Source: Beijerinckiaceae bacterium
GTDB taxonomy: Bacteria > Pseudomonadota > Alphaproteobacteria > Rhizobiales > Beijerinckiaceae
Length of the DNA: 64,000 nucleotides
Assembly (NCBI GenBank): GCA_947452455.1
Contig: CANGBX010000001.1
Coordinates: 124,001 to 188,000 of the forward strand
Reading direction: 5' to 3'
Shown: one piece after another, positions 33,155-42,009 of the stretch
Numbering within the stretch: position 1 is the first letter of the stretch
Layout: each line of letters begins with the position of its first letter
Position numbers and translations under genes: made by a program
Notes under the pieces: generated by a model
Seen by the model: the letters and a program-made list of their open reading frames with translations, nothing else
What the model was told of the DNA's origin: nothing
Databases searched by the model: none

Positions 33155-34348
33155 ATGAGTGATATGACCCTCGCCAAACCCTCGACAGACCTGCGCATTA
33201 TGAGCGTGGTCGGCGGGGCGCATTTCACGAGCCATTTCTTCCAACTGGTGTTGCCGCCGCTGTTTCCGCTGATGCGTGAGAGTCTTGGCGTGACCTATAC
33301 GGAGCTTGGCCTGTTGATGGCCATGTTCTTTGCGGGCTCCGGCCTTTTTCAAATCGTTGCTGGCTTTGTTGTGGATCGGATTGGCGCGCATGTCGTGCTG
33401 CCGGCGGGCATGGCTTTGCTTGCGGGCTCCATCATGCTGATGGGCTTCGCGCCCGAACTCTGGATGCTTTATGTGCTGGCTTTGCTGGGTGGCATCGGCA
33501 ATAGCGTTTATCATCCCGCCGATTATTCCGTGCTGACGGGTCGCATCACATCCGCCCGCATGGCGCGGGCTTATTCGGTGCACACAGTCATGGGCACGCT
33601 GGGTTGGGCGGCAGCGCCGATCAGCATGACATTTCTGGCGCATCTTTATGATTGGCGCATGGCGCTGGCGATTGGCGGCGCGGCAGGGCTCATTTGCGCG
33701 GCTGTCGTGGCGCTCGACAAAGCCGATCTGATTTTGCCGCATCTCAAAAAAGAGCGTGTCAAAACGGATGGGCCGTCGAGCTTAAGCCTGTTTCTCTCTG
33801 CGCCGATTTTGATGGCGCTCGTTTATTTCACTTTGCTCTCGACCGCCTTCACGGGTGTGCAAAATTATCTGCCGACACTTCTGCCGGTGGTGCAGGGCGT
33901 GTCGCTGCAATTTGCGACGACCGTCACGACTTTTTATCTCACCGTTTATGCGGTGGGCTCGCTGGTAGGTGGCTGGTTGGCAGATCGTGCCGCGCGACAT
34001 GACCAGATCATCGGCTTTGGCCTCATTCCCATGATGGGGCTCGTTCTGGCGATCGGCTATTTGGCCATGCCGGCTCCGCTGCTGATGCTGGCGGCTATGG
34101 GGACGGGCTTTTTCGGCGGCATGACCATCCCCTCGCGTGACATGCTGGTGCGCGCTGCAACCCCTCAGGGCTCCGAGGGGCGGGTGTTCGGCTTTGTCTA
34201 TTCAGGCCTTGATCTGGGCGCGCTGATCGCCCCGCCCGTGATCGGCTATATGCTCGATCATGGGGCCCATCAGGCGCCCTTCCTGTTCATTGCGGGCACC
34301 TTGCTGGTCACGCTGGCGCCGGCTTTCTTCGTGGCGCGGCGGGCTTAA
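33155..34348 (+). CDS. MFS transporter (fosmidomycin-resistance-like)
   Basis: A 397-aa major facilitator with twelve predicted helices and a FVVDRIGAHVVLPAG loop between helices 2 and 3. HFTSHFFQLVLPPLFPLMRE at the start and GGIGNSVYHPADYSVL near 115 resemble the fosmidomycin-resistance (Fsr) subgroup. It is probably a proton-driven exporter of an unknown small molecule. There is no strong ribosome site before the ATG at 33155. It sits alone between tRNA-Gly and the SCO operon. Confidence 0.8.
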   Translation: MSDMTLAKPSTDLRIMSVVGGAHFTSHFFQLVLPPLFPLMRESLGVTYTELGLLMAMFFAGSGLFQIVAGFVVDRIGAHVVLPAGMALLAGSIMLMGFAPELWMLYVLALLGGIGNSVYHPADYSVLTGRITSARMARAYSVHTVMGTLGWAAAPISMTFLAHLYDWRMALAIGGAAGLICAAVVALDKADLILPHLKKERVKTDGPSSLSLFLSAPILMALVYFTLLSTAFTGVQNYLPTLLPVVQGVSLQFATTVTTFYLTVYAVGSLVGGWLADRAARHDQIIGFGLIPMMGLVLAIGYLAMPAPLLMLAAMGTGFFGGMTIPSRDMLVRAATPQGSEGRVFGFVYSGLDLGALIAPPVIGYMLDHGAHQAPFLFIAGTLLVTLAPAFFVARRA

Positions 34349-34389
34349 AGCCCCGTGCAAAAGCACTTGCCTTGCCCTATACTGGACAA

Positions 34390-34572
34390 ATGGTGACGCA
34401 GAGCGAAACACAGTCTGAATATGCCGCTCCCGATGGCGAGCTGGCCCGGATCATCTGGCAAATGGCCGGGATCGGGGTGGCTCTGCTCGCCTCTGCGGCA
34501 GGCTTGCTGTGGTGGCATTTCGGCCCGGTGATTTTCTTCGATACGCTCGCCACTTTGCAAAGCTGCTTCTGA
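34390..34572 (+). CDS. Small single-pass membrane protein upstream of SCO
   Basis: A 60-aa protein with one clear membrane helix (IWQMAGIGVALLASAAGLLWW in part) and polar ends. It ends six bases before the SCO gene and is likely co-transcribed with it, suggesting a small accessory role in cytochrome oxidase assembly. A TATACT hexamer at 34378-34383 lies only seven bases before the ATG; if it is the -10 element, the message would be nearly leaderless. No Shine-Dalgarno sequence is seen. I do not recognise the family. Confidence 0.55.
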   Translation: MVTQSETQSEYAAPDGELARIIWQMAGIGVALLASAAGLLWWHFGPVIFFDTLATLQSCF

Positions 34573-34578
34573 GCACTC

Positions 34579-35169
34579 ATGACACCGCAGCAGAAAAAGC
34601 TCCTCCTGCCGATGATCATTCTCGCCTTCGGCTTTGTGTCGCTGGTTGGGGTGGCGCTTTTCATTGTCTCGCAACCTGCCGAGCAACGTGCCACCGCCAA
34701 TATCGGCGGGCCGTTCGAGCTTGTTGACCAGAATGGCGCGCGGGTGACGCAGGCCTCCTATCAGGGTGGTCCGTCCATTATCTTTTTCGGTTTCACCCAT
34801 TGTCCGGATGTCTGTCCGACGACTTTGTTTGAAATGACGGAAGTGCTGAAGCGCATTCCCAAAGATAAAAAAGTTGCCGCACTCTTTGTCACGGTTGATC
34901 CCGAGCGCGACACGCCCGAAAAACTCAAAGATTATCTATCGAGCTTTGATCCGCGTATTTCGGGCCTTTCAGGCACGCGCGAACAGATTGATGCGACGCT
35001 GAAAGCCTATCGCGTCTATGCGAAAAAAGTCCCGCAAGACAATGGCGAATATTCGATGGACCATTCAGCCATTATCTATCTGATGGACAAACAAGGGCGC
35101 TTTGTGAATGCGCTCAACATGCAGCAACCGCCAGAGGCCGTTGCGCGCGAAATCCAGCGCCTGATGTGA
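34579..35169 (+). CDS. SCO1/SenC family copper chaperone
   Basis: A 196-aa membrane-anchored thioredoxin-fold protein. After one N-terminal helix come the copper ligands C-x3-C in FTHCPDVCPTT (near 75) and a distal histidine in YSMDHSAIIYL (near 160). SCO proteins deliver copper to the CuA centre of cytochrome c oxidase in the periplasm. The oxidase genes are not in the window. It follows a small membrane protein gene by six bases. Confidence 0.94.
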   Translation: MTPQQKKLLLPMIILAFGFVSLVGVALFIVSQPAEQRATANIGGPFELVDQNGARVTQASYQGGPSIIFFGFTHCPDVCPTTLFEMTEVLKRIPKDKKVAALFVTVDPERDTPEKLKDYLSSFDPRISGLSGTREQIDATLKAYRVYAKKVPQDNGEYSMDHSAIIYLMDKQGRFVNALNMQQPPEAVAREIQRLM

Positions 35170-35170
35170 G

Positions 35171-35650
35171 TTAGAGATTTTTGGTCATGGATGTCGCATC
35201 CATGCCGAAATCGTCATCATTCTTGTCATAACCCGCATAGCCTTGTGCTTCGAAAAAGCGCTGGGCTGTATCGGTAGAAACAAGCGCGCAATTGGGCAGG
35301 CCCAATTCCCGTGCCTTGTTTTCAAGAGCTACGAGCAAGGCCTTGCTCACCCCCTGAAAGCGGAAATCAGGCGCCACATAAAGCAGTGTGATCTCGCCAT
35401 CCCCGGTCAGCCCGCCCACACCGGCCATGATCGGGCCTGCTTCCACCACGAGGACATAAGAGCCCGGCGTTTCGATCCAGGCTTGCATATTCTCCGGCGT
35501 CTTGTTGATCAGCATGCCCTCGACAATGGCTGCCATATTGTGATGGTCGGCCTGGCAGAGCTCGGCAATGGAGCGGCGCACCAGGCTCGTGGCTGCCGCG
35601 ACATCGTCGCTGGCGGCTGGCCGGATGACATAGGATTGTCCGCTGCTCAT
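35171..35650 (-). CDS. GNAT family N-acetyltransferase
   Basis: A 159-aa acetyltransferase with the GNAT core: LYVAPDFRFQGVSKALLVALENKARELG forms the acetyl-CoA-binding motif A region (V-x-P-x-x-R-x-x-G/V), followed by FFEAQGYAGYD in motif B. The acceptor substrate cannot be predicted. It ends one base from the convergent SCO gene. Confidence 0.85.
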   Translation of the reverse strand: MSSGQSYVIRPAASDDVAAATSLVRRSIAELCQADHHNMAAIVEGMLINKTPENMQAWIETPGSYVLVVEAGPIMAGVGGLTGDGEITLLYVAPDFRFQGVSKALLVALENKARELGLPNCALVSTDTAQRFFEAQGYAGYDKNDDDFGMDATSMTKNL

Positions 35651-35740
35651 GCTTTTTGGCTCCTTTAGCTTTGGTTGGGCCCATATTTAAGTCTTGAGAA
35701 GGCTCGACGCCATGGGTCTCTTTGGGGCAAACTCTCGCCC

Positions 35741-36133
35741 ATGTACACCGCCATCACCCGCGATATCCAGATCACCGTCATGCCGCAATTTGTGGCCGAA
35801 CGCTCTGAGCCTGAAGAGGGCCAGTTTTTCTGGGCCTATACGATCGAGATTACCAATCTCGGCCGCGAAACCGTGCAGCTGACCGCGCGCCACTGGCTCA
35901 TCACCGATGGCCATGGCGTCACAGAGGAAGTGCAGGGCCCCGGCGTTGTCGGCGAGCAGCCTGTCATCCCGCCGGGCGAAAGCTTTCGCTACACATCCGG
36001 CTGCCCGCTCACCACGCCTTCCGGCATTATGGTTGGCACCTATCAGATGCTTGATGCCGCGGGCCGGCCTTTTGAAGTCGAGATTCCGGCTTTCTCTCTG
36101 GACTCGCCTTTCGCCAAGCGCGTGTTGAATTGA
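35741..36133 (+). CDS. apaG: ApaG protein
   Basis: The 130-aa protein has the fibronectin-type-III-like ApaG fold: ITRDIQITVMPQFVAERS at the start, FFWAYTIEITNLG near 25 and SGCPLTTPSGIMVGTYQM near 85. ApaG was linked to cobalt/magnesium efflux and Ap4A levels in enterobacteria; its exact role is unsettled. I start at ATG 35741, which gives the normal family length; a frame extending to 35675 adds 22 unrelated residues. argE begins one base after the stop. Confidence 0.92.
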   Translation: MYTAITRDIQITVMPQFVAERSEPEEGQFFWAYTIEITNLGRETVQLTARHWLITDGHGVTEEVQGPGVVGEQPVIPPGESFRYTSGCPLTTPSGIMVGTYQMLDAAGRPFEVEIPAFSLDSPFAKRVLN

Positions 36134-36134
36134 G

Positions 36135-37310
36135 ATGAACGCAGCCGCGCCACATGTGCTTCTTGAAGAAGCCATCGACATTCTGTCGCATCTGGTTGCC
36201 TTCGATACGGAAAGCTCGAAGAGCAATCTGCCGCTGATTGAATGGGTCGAAAATTATCTCACCCGCCACGGTGTCGCGAGCTTGCGCGTGCCTGATGCAA
36301 GCGGGGAGAAGGCAGCCTTGTTTGCCACCATCGGCCCGCTGACAGATGGCGGCATTGTGCTCTCGGGTCATTCAGATGTGGTGCCTGTGGCGGGCCAGAA
36401 ATGGACGAGCGATCCGTTTCATCTGCGTCGCGAGGGCGGCAAGCTTTATGCGCGCGGCGCTTGCGACATGAAGGGATTTGATGCGCTGGTTCTGGCCTCG
36501 ATCCCGCATTGGCAAAAAATACCGTTGAAAGCACCGCTGCATTTCCTGCTCTCGTATGATGAAGAAACAACATGCCTTGGGCCCGTCGATACGATCGCGC
36601 GTTTTGGCGTGGATTTGCCACGCCCGCGCGCGGTGATTGTGGGCGAGCCGACCATGATGCAAGTGGTCGATGCGCATAAGGCGGTGGCAACTTATCGCAC
36701 GCTGATCACGGGTCGCGAGGCGCATTCCTCCAAGCCCGCACTTGGCGCCAGTGCCGTGCAGGCGGCTTGCGAAATGGTGACGGAAATCTATCGCATCGGT
36801 GCGGATGTCGCTGGGCTGGGTGTCGCAGCTGACCGTTTTGATCCACCTGTTTCCACCGTACATGTCGGTACGATTGCAGGTGGTACAGCGCGCAATATTA
36901 TGGCGCGCGATTGTTCTTTCCATTGGGAGTTTCGCGCACTCCCCGGTGTGCCGCTGGATGCCGTTTACACGCGCGTTGAAGCCTATGTGCGCGATGTGCT
37001 TTTGCCGAAAATGCGCGCAACCGTCCCGGAAGCGACCATTGTCACGCAAGTCGAAATCGAAGTGCCGGGCTTGGCGCCGGAGCCCGGCTCTGCGGCAGAA
37101 CAATTGGCGTTTCGTCTGACCAAATCCAACCGCACCCATGCGGTGGCTTTTGCGACTGAGGCGGGGCGTTTCCAAGCCGCGCAAGTGCCGACTGTTGTGT
37201 GTGGTCCGGGCTCGATTGATCAGGCCCATCAGCCCGATGAGTTCATCTCCGAAGAGCAGATGATCGCTGGCCTATCCTTTATGCAGGATCTTGGGCGCGA
37301 GCTTTGCTGA
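36135..37310 (+). CDS. argE: Acetylornithine deacetylase
   Basis: A 391-aa M20 metallopeptidase-family enzyme that removes acetate from N-acetylornithine in the linear arginine pathway. Zinc-site segments are SGHSDVVPVAGQKW (near 76), ARGACDMKGFDAL (near 107) and the catalytic YDEETTCLGP (near 140). The pattern is ArgE rather than DapE, and arg genes (argD, argF) occur elsewhere in the window. The gene follows apaG directly, and its end overlaps the convergent glycosyltransferase by 32 bases. Confidence 0.88.
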   Translation: MNAAAPHVLLEEAIDILSHLVAFDTESSKSNLPLIEWVENYLTRHGVASLRVPDASGEKAALFATIGPLTDGGIVLSGHSDVVPVAGQKWTSDPFHLRREGGKLYARGACDMKGFDALVLASIPHWQKIPLKAPLHFLLSYDEETTCLGPVDTIARFGVDLPRPRAVIVGEPTMMQVVDAHKAVATYRTLITGREAHSSKPALGASAVQAACEMVTEIYRIGADVAGLGVAADRFDPPVSTVHVGTIAGGTARNIMARDCSFHWEFRALPGVPLDAVYTRVEAYVRDVLLPKMRATVPEATIVTQVEIEVPGLAPEPGSAAEQLAFRLTKSNRTHAVAFATEAGRFQAAQVPTVVCGPGSIDQAHQPDEFISEEQMIAGLSFMQDLGRELC

Positions 37311-39150
37311 GTCCGTGTCGTGTTTTCGCCCAGTGATAGGGACGAACCATCAATTCATAGACGCCCTGCAAACAGGCCACTGACATTAAAGCCCAATGGG
37401 CTGCGCGAAAGCCAAGCCATGGCAGGCTTTTGAAAAGCCCGCGCCGCCACGCCCCCAGAAGCGTTGGCAGAAAAAGCGAAATGAATCCGCTAAGCGCAAG
37501 CCCCGTCCATAGATAATGAGCAATCATTGCGGGCCATGCATCTCTGGGTGCAAAGCTGCCGTCGAGCATGAGGTAGAGCACATAGACCGTGAACCAAATG
37601 CCGACGAGCGGACCAAAAGTATTGGCGATGAGCAGCGCCAGAATATGCGCTGCGCGCCAACAGCCAAGTTCGCGCCACAGGCGCAAAGGCTGGCGTGTAT
37701 GGGTGATGCAGGTCTGCATCCAGCCCTTCATCCAGCGCCGACGCTGCGGTAGCCAGTTTGCAATATCATGCGGCGCTTCTTCCCAAGTCGTGGACGCCAG
37801 CATGCGGCATGAGTAGCCAAGCCGCGCCAAACGCAGGCCGAGATCTGCATCTTCTGTGACATTCCAGGCATCCCAGCCGCCAACCTCGCGCAAATATTTC
37901 GTTCGGAAATGATTGGATGTGCCACCCAGTGGCATAGGCAGATTTAAGCGGGACCAGCCCCACAAAAGCACATCGAAATGGCCGGCATAATCAATCGCAA
38001 ACAGGCGTGTGAGCCAGCTGTCTCGCGCATTTTCAATAGCCAATGAGGCTTGCAGACAGGCCAGTTTTGTTCCCCCCTTTGCAAAAGCAGCAGCCGCTTT
38101 GCGCAATTGATCGGGCTCTGGTCGATCTTCCGCATCATAAATGACAAGCAATTCGCCGCGCGCATGAAACAGGCCGATATTGAGTGCGCGCGGCTTGGTG
38201 CGTGGCTTGCCTTGCGGGGCAATGATCACGCGAAAATGCGGCGGGAGGGCTTGGCTGAAAATGGCCGCACGTGTTTCCGCATCTTCTGCTTCGACCAGCA
38301 GTAAAATTTCATGCGCAATGACAGGATAGTCTAGTTTTTTGAGATGGCTGACGAGGCTCGCCACAATATTGGCTTCACGATAGAGCGGAACCAGCAGCGT
38401 ATAGAAAGGCAATTGCGCCTCTCGCAAGGGCGGCTCTGTTGTGTGAGGCTTGGAAAGGCTTACGAAAAATGCGGCAAAACGAACCCCGACACCAAAGGCA
38501 ACGGCGGCGCTGAAGACAGCGCAGAGAAACAGCCAGAGCAGCCCGCCATCAATCAGGCTGAAACAGGCCAGTGCTGTCACTATCGCGAGAATGGTTTTTT
38601 GCCCTTGGCTGAAACCCTCGCGCGCTGAATGTTCAGGATGGGTTTGCGCCAGATGTGTGCTTGCGTGATCTGCGATGCGGGCCCCAAATTGCTGGTCGAT
38701 TGCGGCCGCAAATGCTTCTGGCGTTGTGATGATGAGATCATGCCGTGGTCGGCGTGATAGGCGGTGATGAAGCGCGCTTAATGCATGCCCTTGCGGGGCC
38801 ATGAGCCAGCGACCATCCGACAGGCGTGCGGCACCCGCGCTAAGAGCGGCGGCCCAGTTCAGCCGTTTCTCGAAAGGTGGCGGCGAATTTGTGAAGCTCA
38901 CGCCCAGATGTTGCGCGAAGGCACGGTAAAAATCGAATGCTTTGATCGTGCCTTCTGACAGCAAGATCTGTGCTGGCGCAGATGCGAGTTCAGCTGCGCG
39001 CAAACGCGCCTGCAAGATGAGCCCGTGCGAAAAGCCAATCGCCTCAAGACAGGAAAGTTCATCCCCATATTTGCGCGGGGCGCGTGAAACATTTTGGTTG
39101 AACGCGGGGGCAGGCGAGCGAACAGGCTGGCCGCGCTTGAAAACAGACAC
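37279..39150 (-). CDS. Family 2 glycosyltransferase with N-terminal MshEN-like domain
   Basis: A 623-aa membrane glycosyltransferase of the processive, cellulose-synthase-like type. Catalytic motifs are YDAEDRPEPDQ (first Asp/DxD region), TEDADLGLRLARLG and QRRRWMKGWMQT (the QxxRW motif). Two helices precede the catalytic domain and several follow it. The first 170 residues contain a segment (ILLSEGTIKAFDFYRAFAQHLGVSF) like the MshEN domain, which in other proteins binds cyclic di-GMP. I prefer GTG 39150 because GGAG lies eight bases upstream. Polysaccharide product unknown. Confidence 0.8.
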   Translation of the reverse strand: MSVFKRGQPVRSPAPAFNQNVSRAPRKYGDELSCLEAIGFSHGLILQARLRAAELASAPAQILLSEGTIKAFDFYRAFAQHLGVSFTNSPPPFEKRLNWAAALSAGAARLSDGRWLMAPQGHALSALHHRLSRRPRHDLIITTPEAFAAAIDQQFGARIADHASTHLAQTHPEHSAREGFSQGQKTILAIVTALACFSLIDGGLLWLFLCAVFSAAVAFGVGVRFAAFFVSLSKPHTTEPPLREAQLPFYTLLVPLYREANIVASLVSHLKKLDYPVIAHEILLLVEAEDAETRAAIFSQALPPHFRVIIAPQGKPRTKPRALNIGLFHARGELLVIYDAEDRPEPDQLRKAAAAFAKGGTKLACLQASLAIENARDSWLTRLFAIDYAGHFDVLLWGWSRLNLPMPLGGTSNHFRTKYLREVGGWDAWNVTEDADLGLRLARLGYSCRMLASTTWEEAPHDIANWLPQRRRWMKGWMQTCITHTRQPLRLWRELGCWRAAHILALLIANTFGPLVGIWFTVYVLYLMLDGSFAPRDAWPAMIAHYLWTGLALSGFISLFLPTLLGAWRRGLFKSLPWLGFRAAHWALMSVACLQGVYELMVRPYHWAKTRHGLSKARAQDPA

Positions 39151-39279
39151 GAGAAAACTCCACGCACACAAAACATGAACCTAAAATGCGTGGCAGTTTT
39201 TGTCGCCTTGCTCTTAAGTCCTGTTGTGAAGCGGATTCACAATCAACCGAAGGTTGTGGCTCTACTCGTGACCTTGCCT

Positions 39280-40476
39280 TTAAAGCGCCGCCAGCCCGCG
39301 ATTCACATCGTCGATCAGGTCTTCAGCATCTTCGAGGCCCACCGAGAAGCGCAGCAGGCCTTCGAGGATGCCCATTTCCAGACGCGCTTCAAGCGGCAGG
39401 CGTTGATGCGTCGTGGTGGCTGGATGGGTGATGATGCTTTTCGCATCGCCCAGATTGTTGGAGATTTTCACAATCTTCAACGCATTGGCGAAGCGGAAGG
39501 CAGCTTCTTTGCTGGCAAGCTCAAACGAAAACACCGTGCCGCCGCCGCGCATCTGCTTTTGCGCCAGTTCATATTGAGGATGGTCTTTGCGGGTCGGATA
39601 TAACACGCGCAAAACACCGGGCTTGCCCGCCAGATAATCCGCCAGGCGTGTGGCGGATTGCATTTGCTGGTTGACGCGCACGGGCAGGGTTTCGAGAGAT
39701 TTCAAAAGCACCCAGGCATTGAAGGGTGACAAAGCAGGCCCCGTCTGGCGCAGGAGATTGTGAATCTTCTCCTGAATGAATTGTTCGGACGCGAGAATGA
39801 TCCCGCCCAGACAGCGCCCCTGCCCATCAACATGTTTTGTCGCCGAATAGACAACGCAATCCGCGCCCAGTTCCAGCGGGCTTTGCAGAAGCGGTGTGGC
39901 GAACACATTATCGACCGTGAGCAGGGCGCCGCCTGCATGCGCAATCTGGGCGACAGCGGCAATGTCGATGATCTCTAATTGCGGATTGGTCGGGCTTTCC
40001 AGAAACAGCACTTTGGTGTTTGGCCGCATGGCGGCTTTCCATTGCGCGAGATCAGTGCCGTCGACCAGCGTGCACGCCACACCAAAGCGCGGCATCAGAT
40101 CTTCCACCACATAGCGACACGAGCCGAAGAGAGCTTTGGCAGCCACAATATGATCGCCTGCTTTCACCTGTCCCATGACGGAAGCCGTGACGGCCGCCAT
40201 GCCGCTGGCAGTGGCGCGCGCGGCTTCTGCGCCTTCGAGTTCGGCCATGCGGCGCTCGAACATGGCAACGGTGGGGTTGGAAAAGCGCGAATAGAGAAAG
40301 CCCGGCACTTCGCCTTTAAAGCGCGCTTCGGCCTGTTCCATGGTCTCGTAGACATAGCCTTGTGTGAGAAACAAAGCTTCCGAGGTTTCGCCAAATTGCG
40401 AGCGCATCGTGCCGCCATGGACGAGCCGTGTGGCGGGGCGCAAGTGGCGCGTCTCGATGGGCGTTTTCTCACTCAT
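39280..40476 (-). CDS. metZ: O-succinylhomoserine sulfhydrylase
   Basis: A 398-aa PLP enzyme of the Cys/Met metabolism family that makes homocysteine directly from O-succinylhomoserine and sulfide. Family features include YSRFSNPTVAMFE (near 70), ATASGMAAVTAS and YSATKHVDGQGRCLGG with the PLP lysine near 208. The sequence follows MetZ rather than MetB or MetC, and a SAM-II riboswitch upstream confirms a methionine-pathway role. The ATG has GAGG seven bases upstream. Confidence 0.92.
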   Translation of the reverse strand: MSEKTPIETRHLRPATRLVHGGTMRSQFGETSEALFLTQGYVYETMEQAEARFKGEVPGFLYSRFSNPTVAMFERRMAELEGAEAARATASGMAAVTASVMGQVKAGDHIVAAKALFGSCRYVVEDLMPRFGVACTLVDGTDLAQWKAAMRPNTKVLFLESPTNPQLEIIDIAAVAQIAHAGGALLTVDNVFATPLLQSPLELGADCVVYSATKHVDGQGRCLGGIILASEQFIQEKIHNLLRQTGPALSPFNAWVLLKSLETLPVRVNQQMQSATRLADYLAGKPGVLRVLYPTRKDHPQYELAQKQMRGGGTVFSFELASKEAAFRFANALKIVKISNNLGDAKSIITHPATTTHQRLPLEARLEMGILEGLLRFSVGLEDAEDLIDDVNRGLAAL

Positions 40477-40548
40477 AACCAGCCTCGAATAATTCCTGTC
40501 GCGCGTGGTATCACGCGCAATGAACGAAAAGATCGAAGCTGCCAGAAG

Positions 40549-40606
40549 CTCCGGCCTTTTAGCTCTGTTTAACGTGGGAGCAAGCCGACCGGCTCAAATG
40601 ACCACG
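40549..40606 (-). ncRNA. SAM-II riboswitch controlling metZ
   Basis: On the minus strand, 73 bases before metZ, the leader reads CGTGGTCATTTGAGCCGG, then TCGGCTTGCTCCCACG, then TTAAACAGAGCTAAAAGG. These are the conserved SAM-II (metA-type) segments: a CGTGG/CCACG stem, a GCCG/CGGC helix, and the TTAAA and GCTAAAA strands that form the pseudoknot around S-adenosylmethionine. High SAM should reduce metZ expression. A separate seven-base-pair hairpin (40501-40518) lies between the aptamer and the start codon. Confidence 0.9.
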
Positions 40607-40664
40607 GAGGAAGACTAGGGGGCAGGCGGGGCAGGGGTCAATGCCCCAAAGGTCGTGCCACCTC

Positions 40665-40744
40665 AGTCATTGCGAGCGCAGCGAAGCAACCCAGTGGCCT
40701 CACGTGCGGCTTCTGGATTGCTTCGCCTCCGGCTCGCAAAGACG
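40665..40744. repeat. Palindromic intergenic repeat, copy 6
   Basis: An 80-base copy beginning AGTCATTGCGAG and ending GCAAAGACG, located between the divergent metZ leader and dcd. Confidence 0.88.
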
Positions 40745-40828
40745 GGCAGAGGGGGTCTTCTGGGGATGGCGGGCCTGCCGTGCGCTCCCAGCCTTGGCGC
40801 GGGGCCCCCTTTCCGCTAGAGCCGACAT

Positions 40829-41935
40829 ATGAGCTCATTTACCCCCGCTGGTCAGGGCATTCTGGCCGCCCATCAGATCGAAGCCATGACGGCTGCTGGC
40901 CTCATCCGCCCGGCGCAGCCCTATGCGACTGGTCAGGTCCAGCCCGCCAGCCTCGACCTGCGGCTAGGCACGCGCGCTTGGCGCATGCGCGCCAGTTTTC
41001 TGCCCGGCCTTGGCCGCACAGTTGCGCAATGCATCGAGCATTTGTCGCTGCATGAGATCGACCTGACAGAAGGCGCGGTGCTCGAGACAGATTGCGTCTA
41101 TGTCGCCGAGCTTCTGGAAAGCCTCGCGTTGCCGCCCTCGATCGCCGCTGCAGCCAATCCGAAAAGCTCGACCGGTCGCATCGACGTGTTCACCCGCGTC
41201 ATCACCGATCATTCGCGCGAATTCGATCTCATTGAAGCCGGCTATAACGGCCAGCTCTATGCCGAGATTTCGCCGCGTACCTTCCCGATCCTCGCGCGCA
41301 CCGGCTCGCGTTTGTCGCAAGTGCGTTTCCGTCATGGTCAGGCACGTCTCGACAATGCTGGCCATCTTGAATTGCATGCGCGCGAAAAACTGGTCACCTC
41401 GGCCGAGCCCTCGATTGCTGGCGGTGTGGCTGTGTCGGTCGATCTTTCGGGCTTTAATGGCACGAGCTTGATCGGCTATCGCGCCAAGCGCCACACGGGT
41501 CTGATCGATGTCGATCGTGTCGCCGCACATGATGTGCTCGATTTCTGGGAGCCGATCCATGTCGGCCGCCATAAGGATCTCGTGTTGGATCCGGGCGAGT
41601 TTTACATTCTGGCTTCCAAGGAGGCTGTGCGCGTGCCCCCCGACCATGCGGCCGAGATGACGCCGTTTGATCCGCTGGTCGGTGAATTCCGTGTCCATTA
41701 TGCAGGCTTCTTCGATCCGGGATTTGGTGCGGCGGAAGCGGGTGGTGCGGGTTCGCGCGCTGTGCTCGAAGTGCGTTCGCATGATGTGCCCTTCATCGTT
41801 GAAGATGGGCAGATCGTCGGGCGCCTTGTTTACGAGAAAATGGCGGAAGCGCCGAAATCGCTTTATGGCGCGAGCCTGTCGTCGAATTATCAGGCACAGG
41901 GCCTGAAACTGTCGAAACATTTCCGCGCGCTTTAA
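40829..41935 (+). CDS. dcd: 2'-deoxycytidine 5'-triphosphate deaminase (long alphaproteobacterial form)
   Basis: A 368-aa protein, about twice the length of E. coli Dcd. It has a dCTP-deaminase/dUTPase-like N-terminal half (QPASLDLRLGTRAW near 37, ANPKSSTGRIDVFTRVI near 107) and a second related half (LVLDPGEFYILASKE near 255). It converts dCTP to dUTP for thymidylate synthesis. This double-length version is characteristic of alphaproteobacteria. No strong ribosome site is visible before the ATG. Confidence 0.88.
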   Translation: MSSFTPAGQGILAAHQIEAMTAAGLIRPAQPYATGQVQPASLDLRLGTRAWRMRASFLPGLGRTVAQCIEHLSLHEIDLTEGAVLETDCVYVAELLESLALPPSIAAAANPKSSTGRIDVFTRVITDHSREFDLIEAGYNGQLYAEISPRTFPILARTGSRLSQVRFRHGQARLDNAGHLELHAREKLVTSAEPSIAGGVAVSVDLSGFNGTSLIGYRAKRHTGLIDVDRVAAHDVLDFWEPIHVGRHKDLVLDPGEFYILASKEAVRVPPDHAAEMTPFDPLVGEFRVHYAGFFDPGFGAAEAGGAGSRAVLEVRSHDVPFIVEDGQIVGRLVYEKMAEAPKSLYGASLSSNYQAQGLKLSKHFRAL

Positions 41936-42009
41936 CCGCGCGCGATGTGACGGGGTGGGCACGTCTGTTTGATCGTGCTGCCCCAATCTAACCTTACGAG
42001 GGAAAGCCC

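Noticed and set aside
36135..39150. An argE-glycosyltransferase fusion or frameshift at 37279-37310
   Set aside because: The two genes are convergent and only overlap by 32 bases at their 3' ends; both have normal C-termini.
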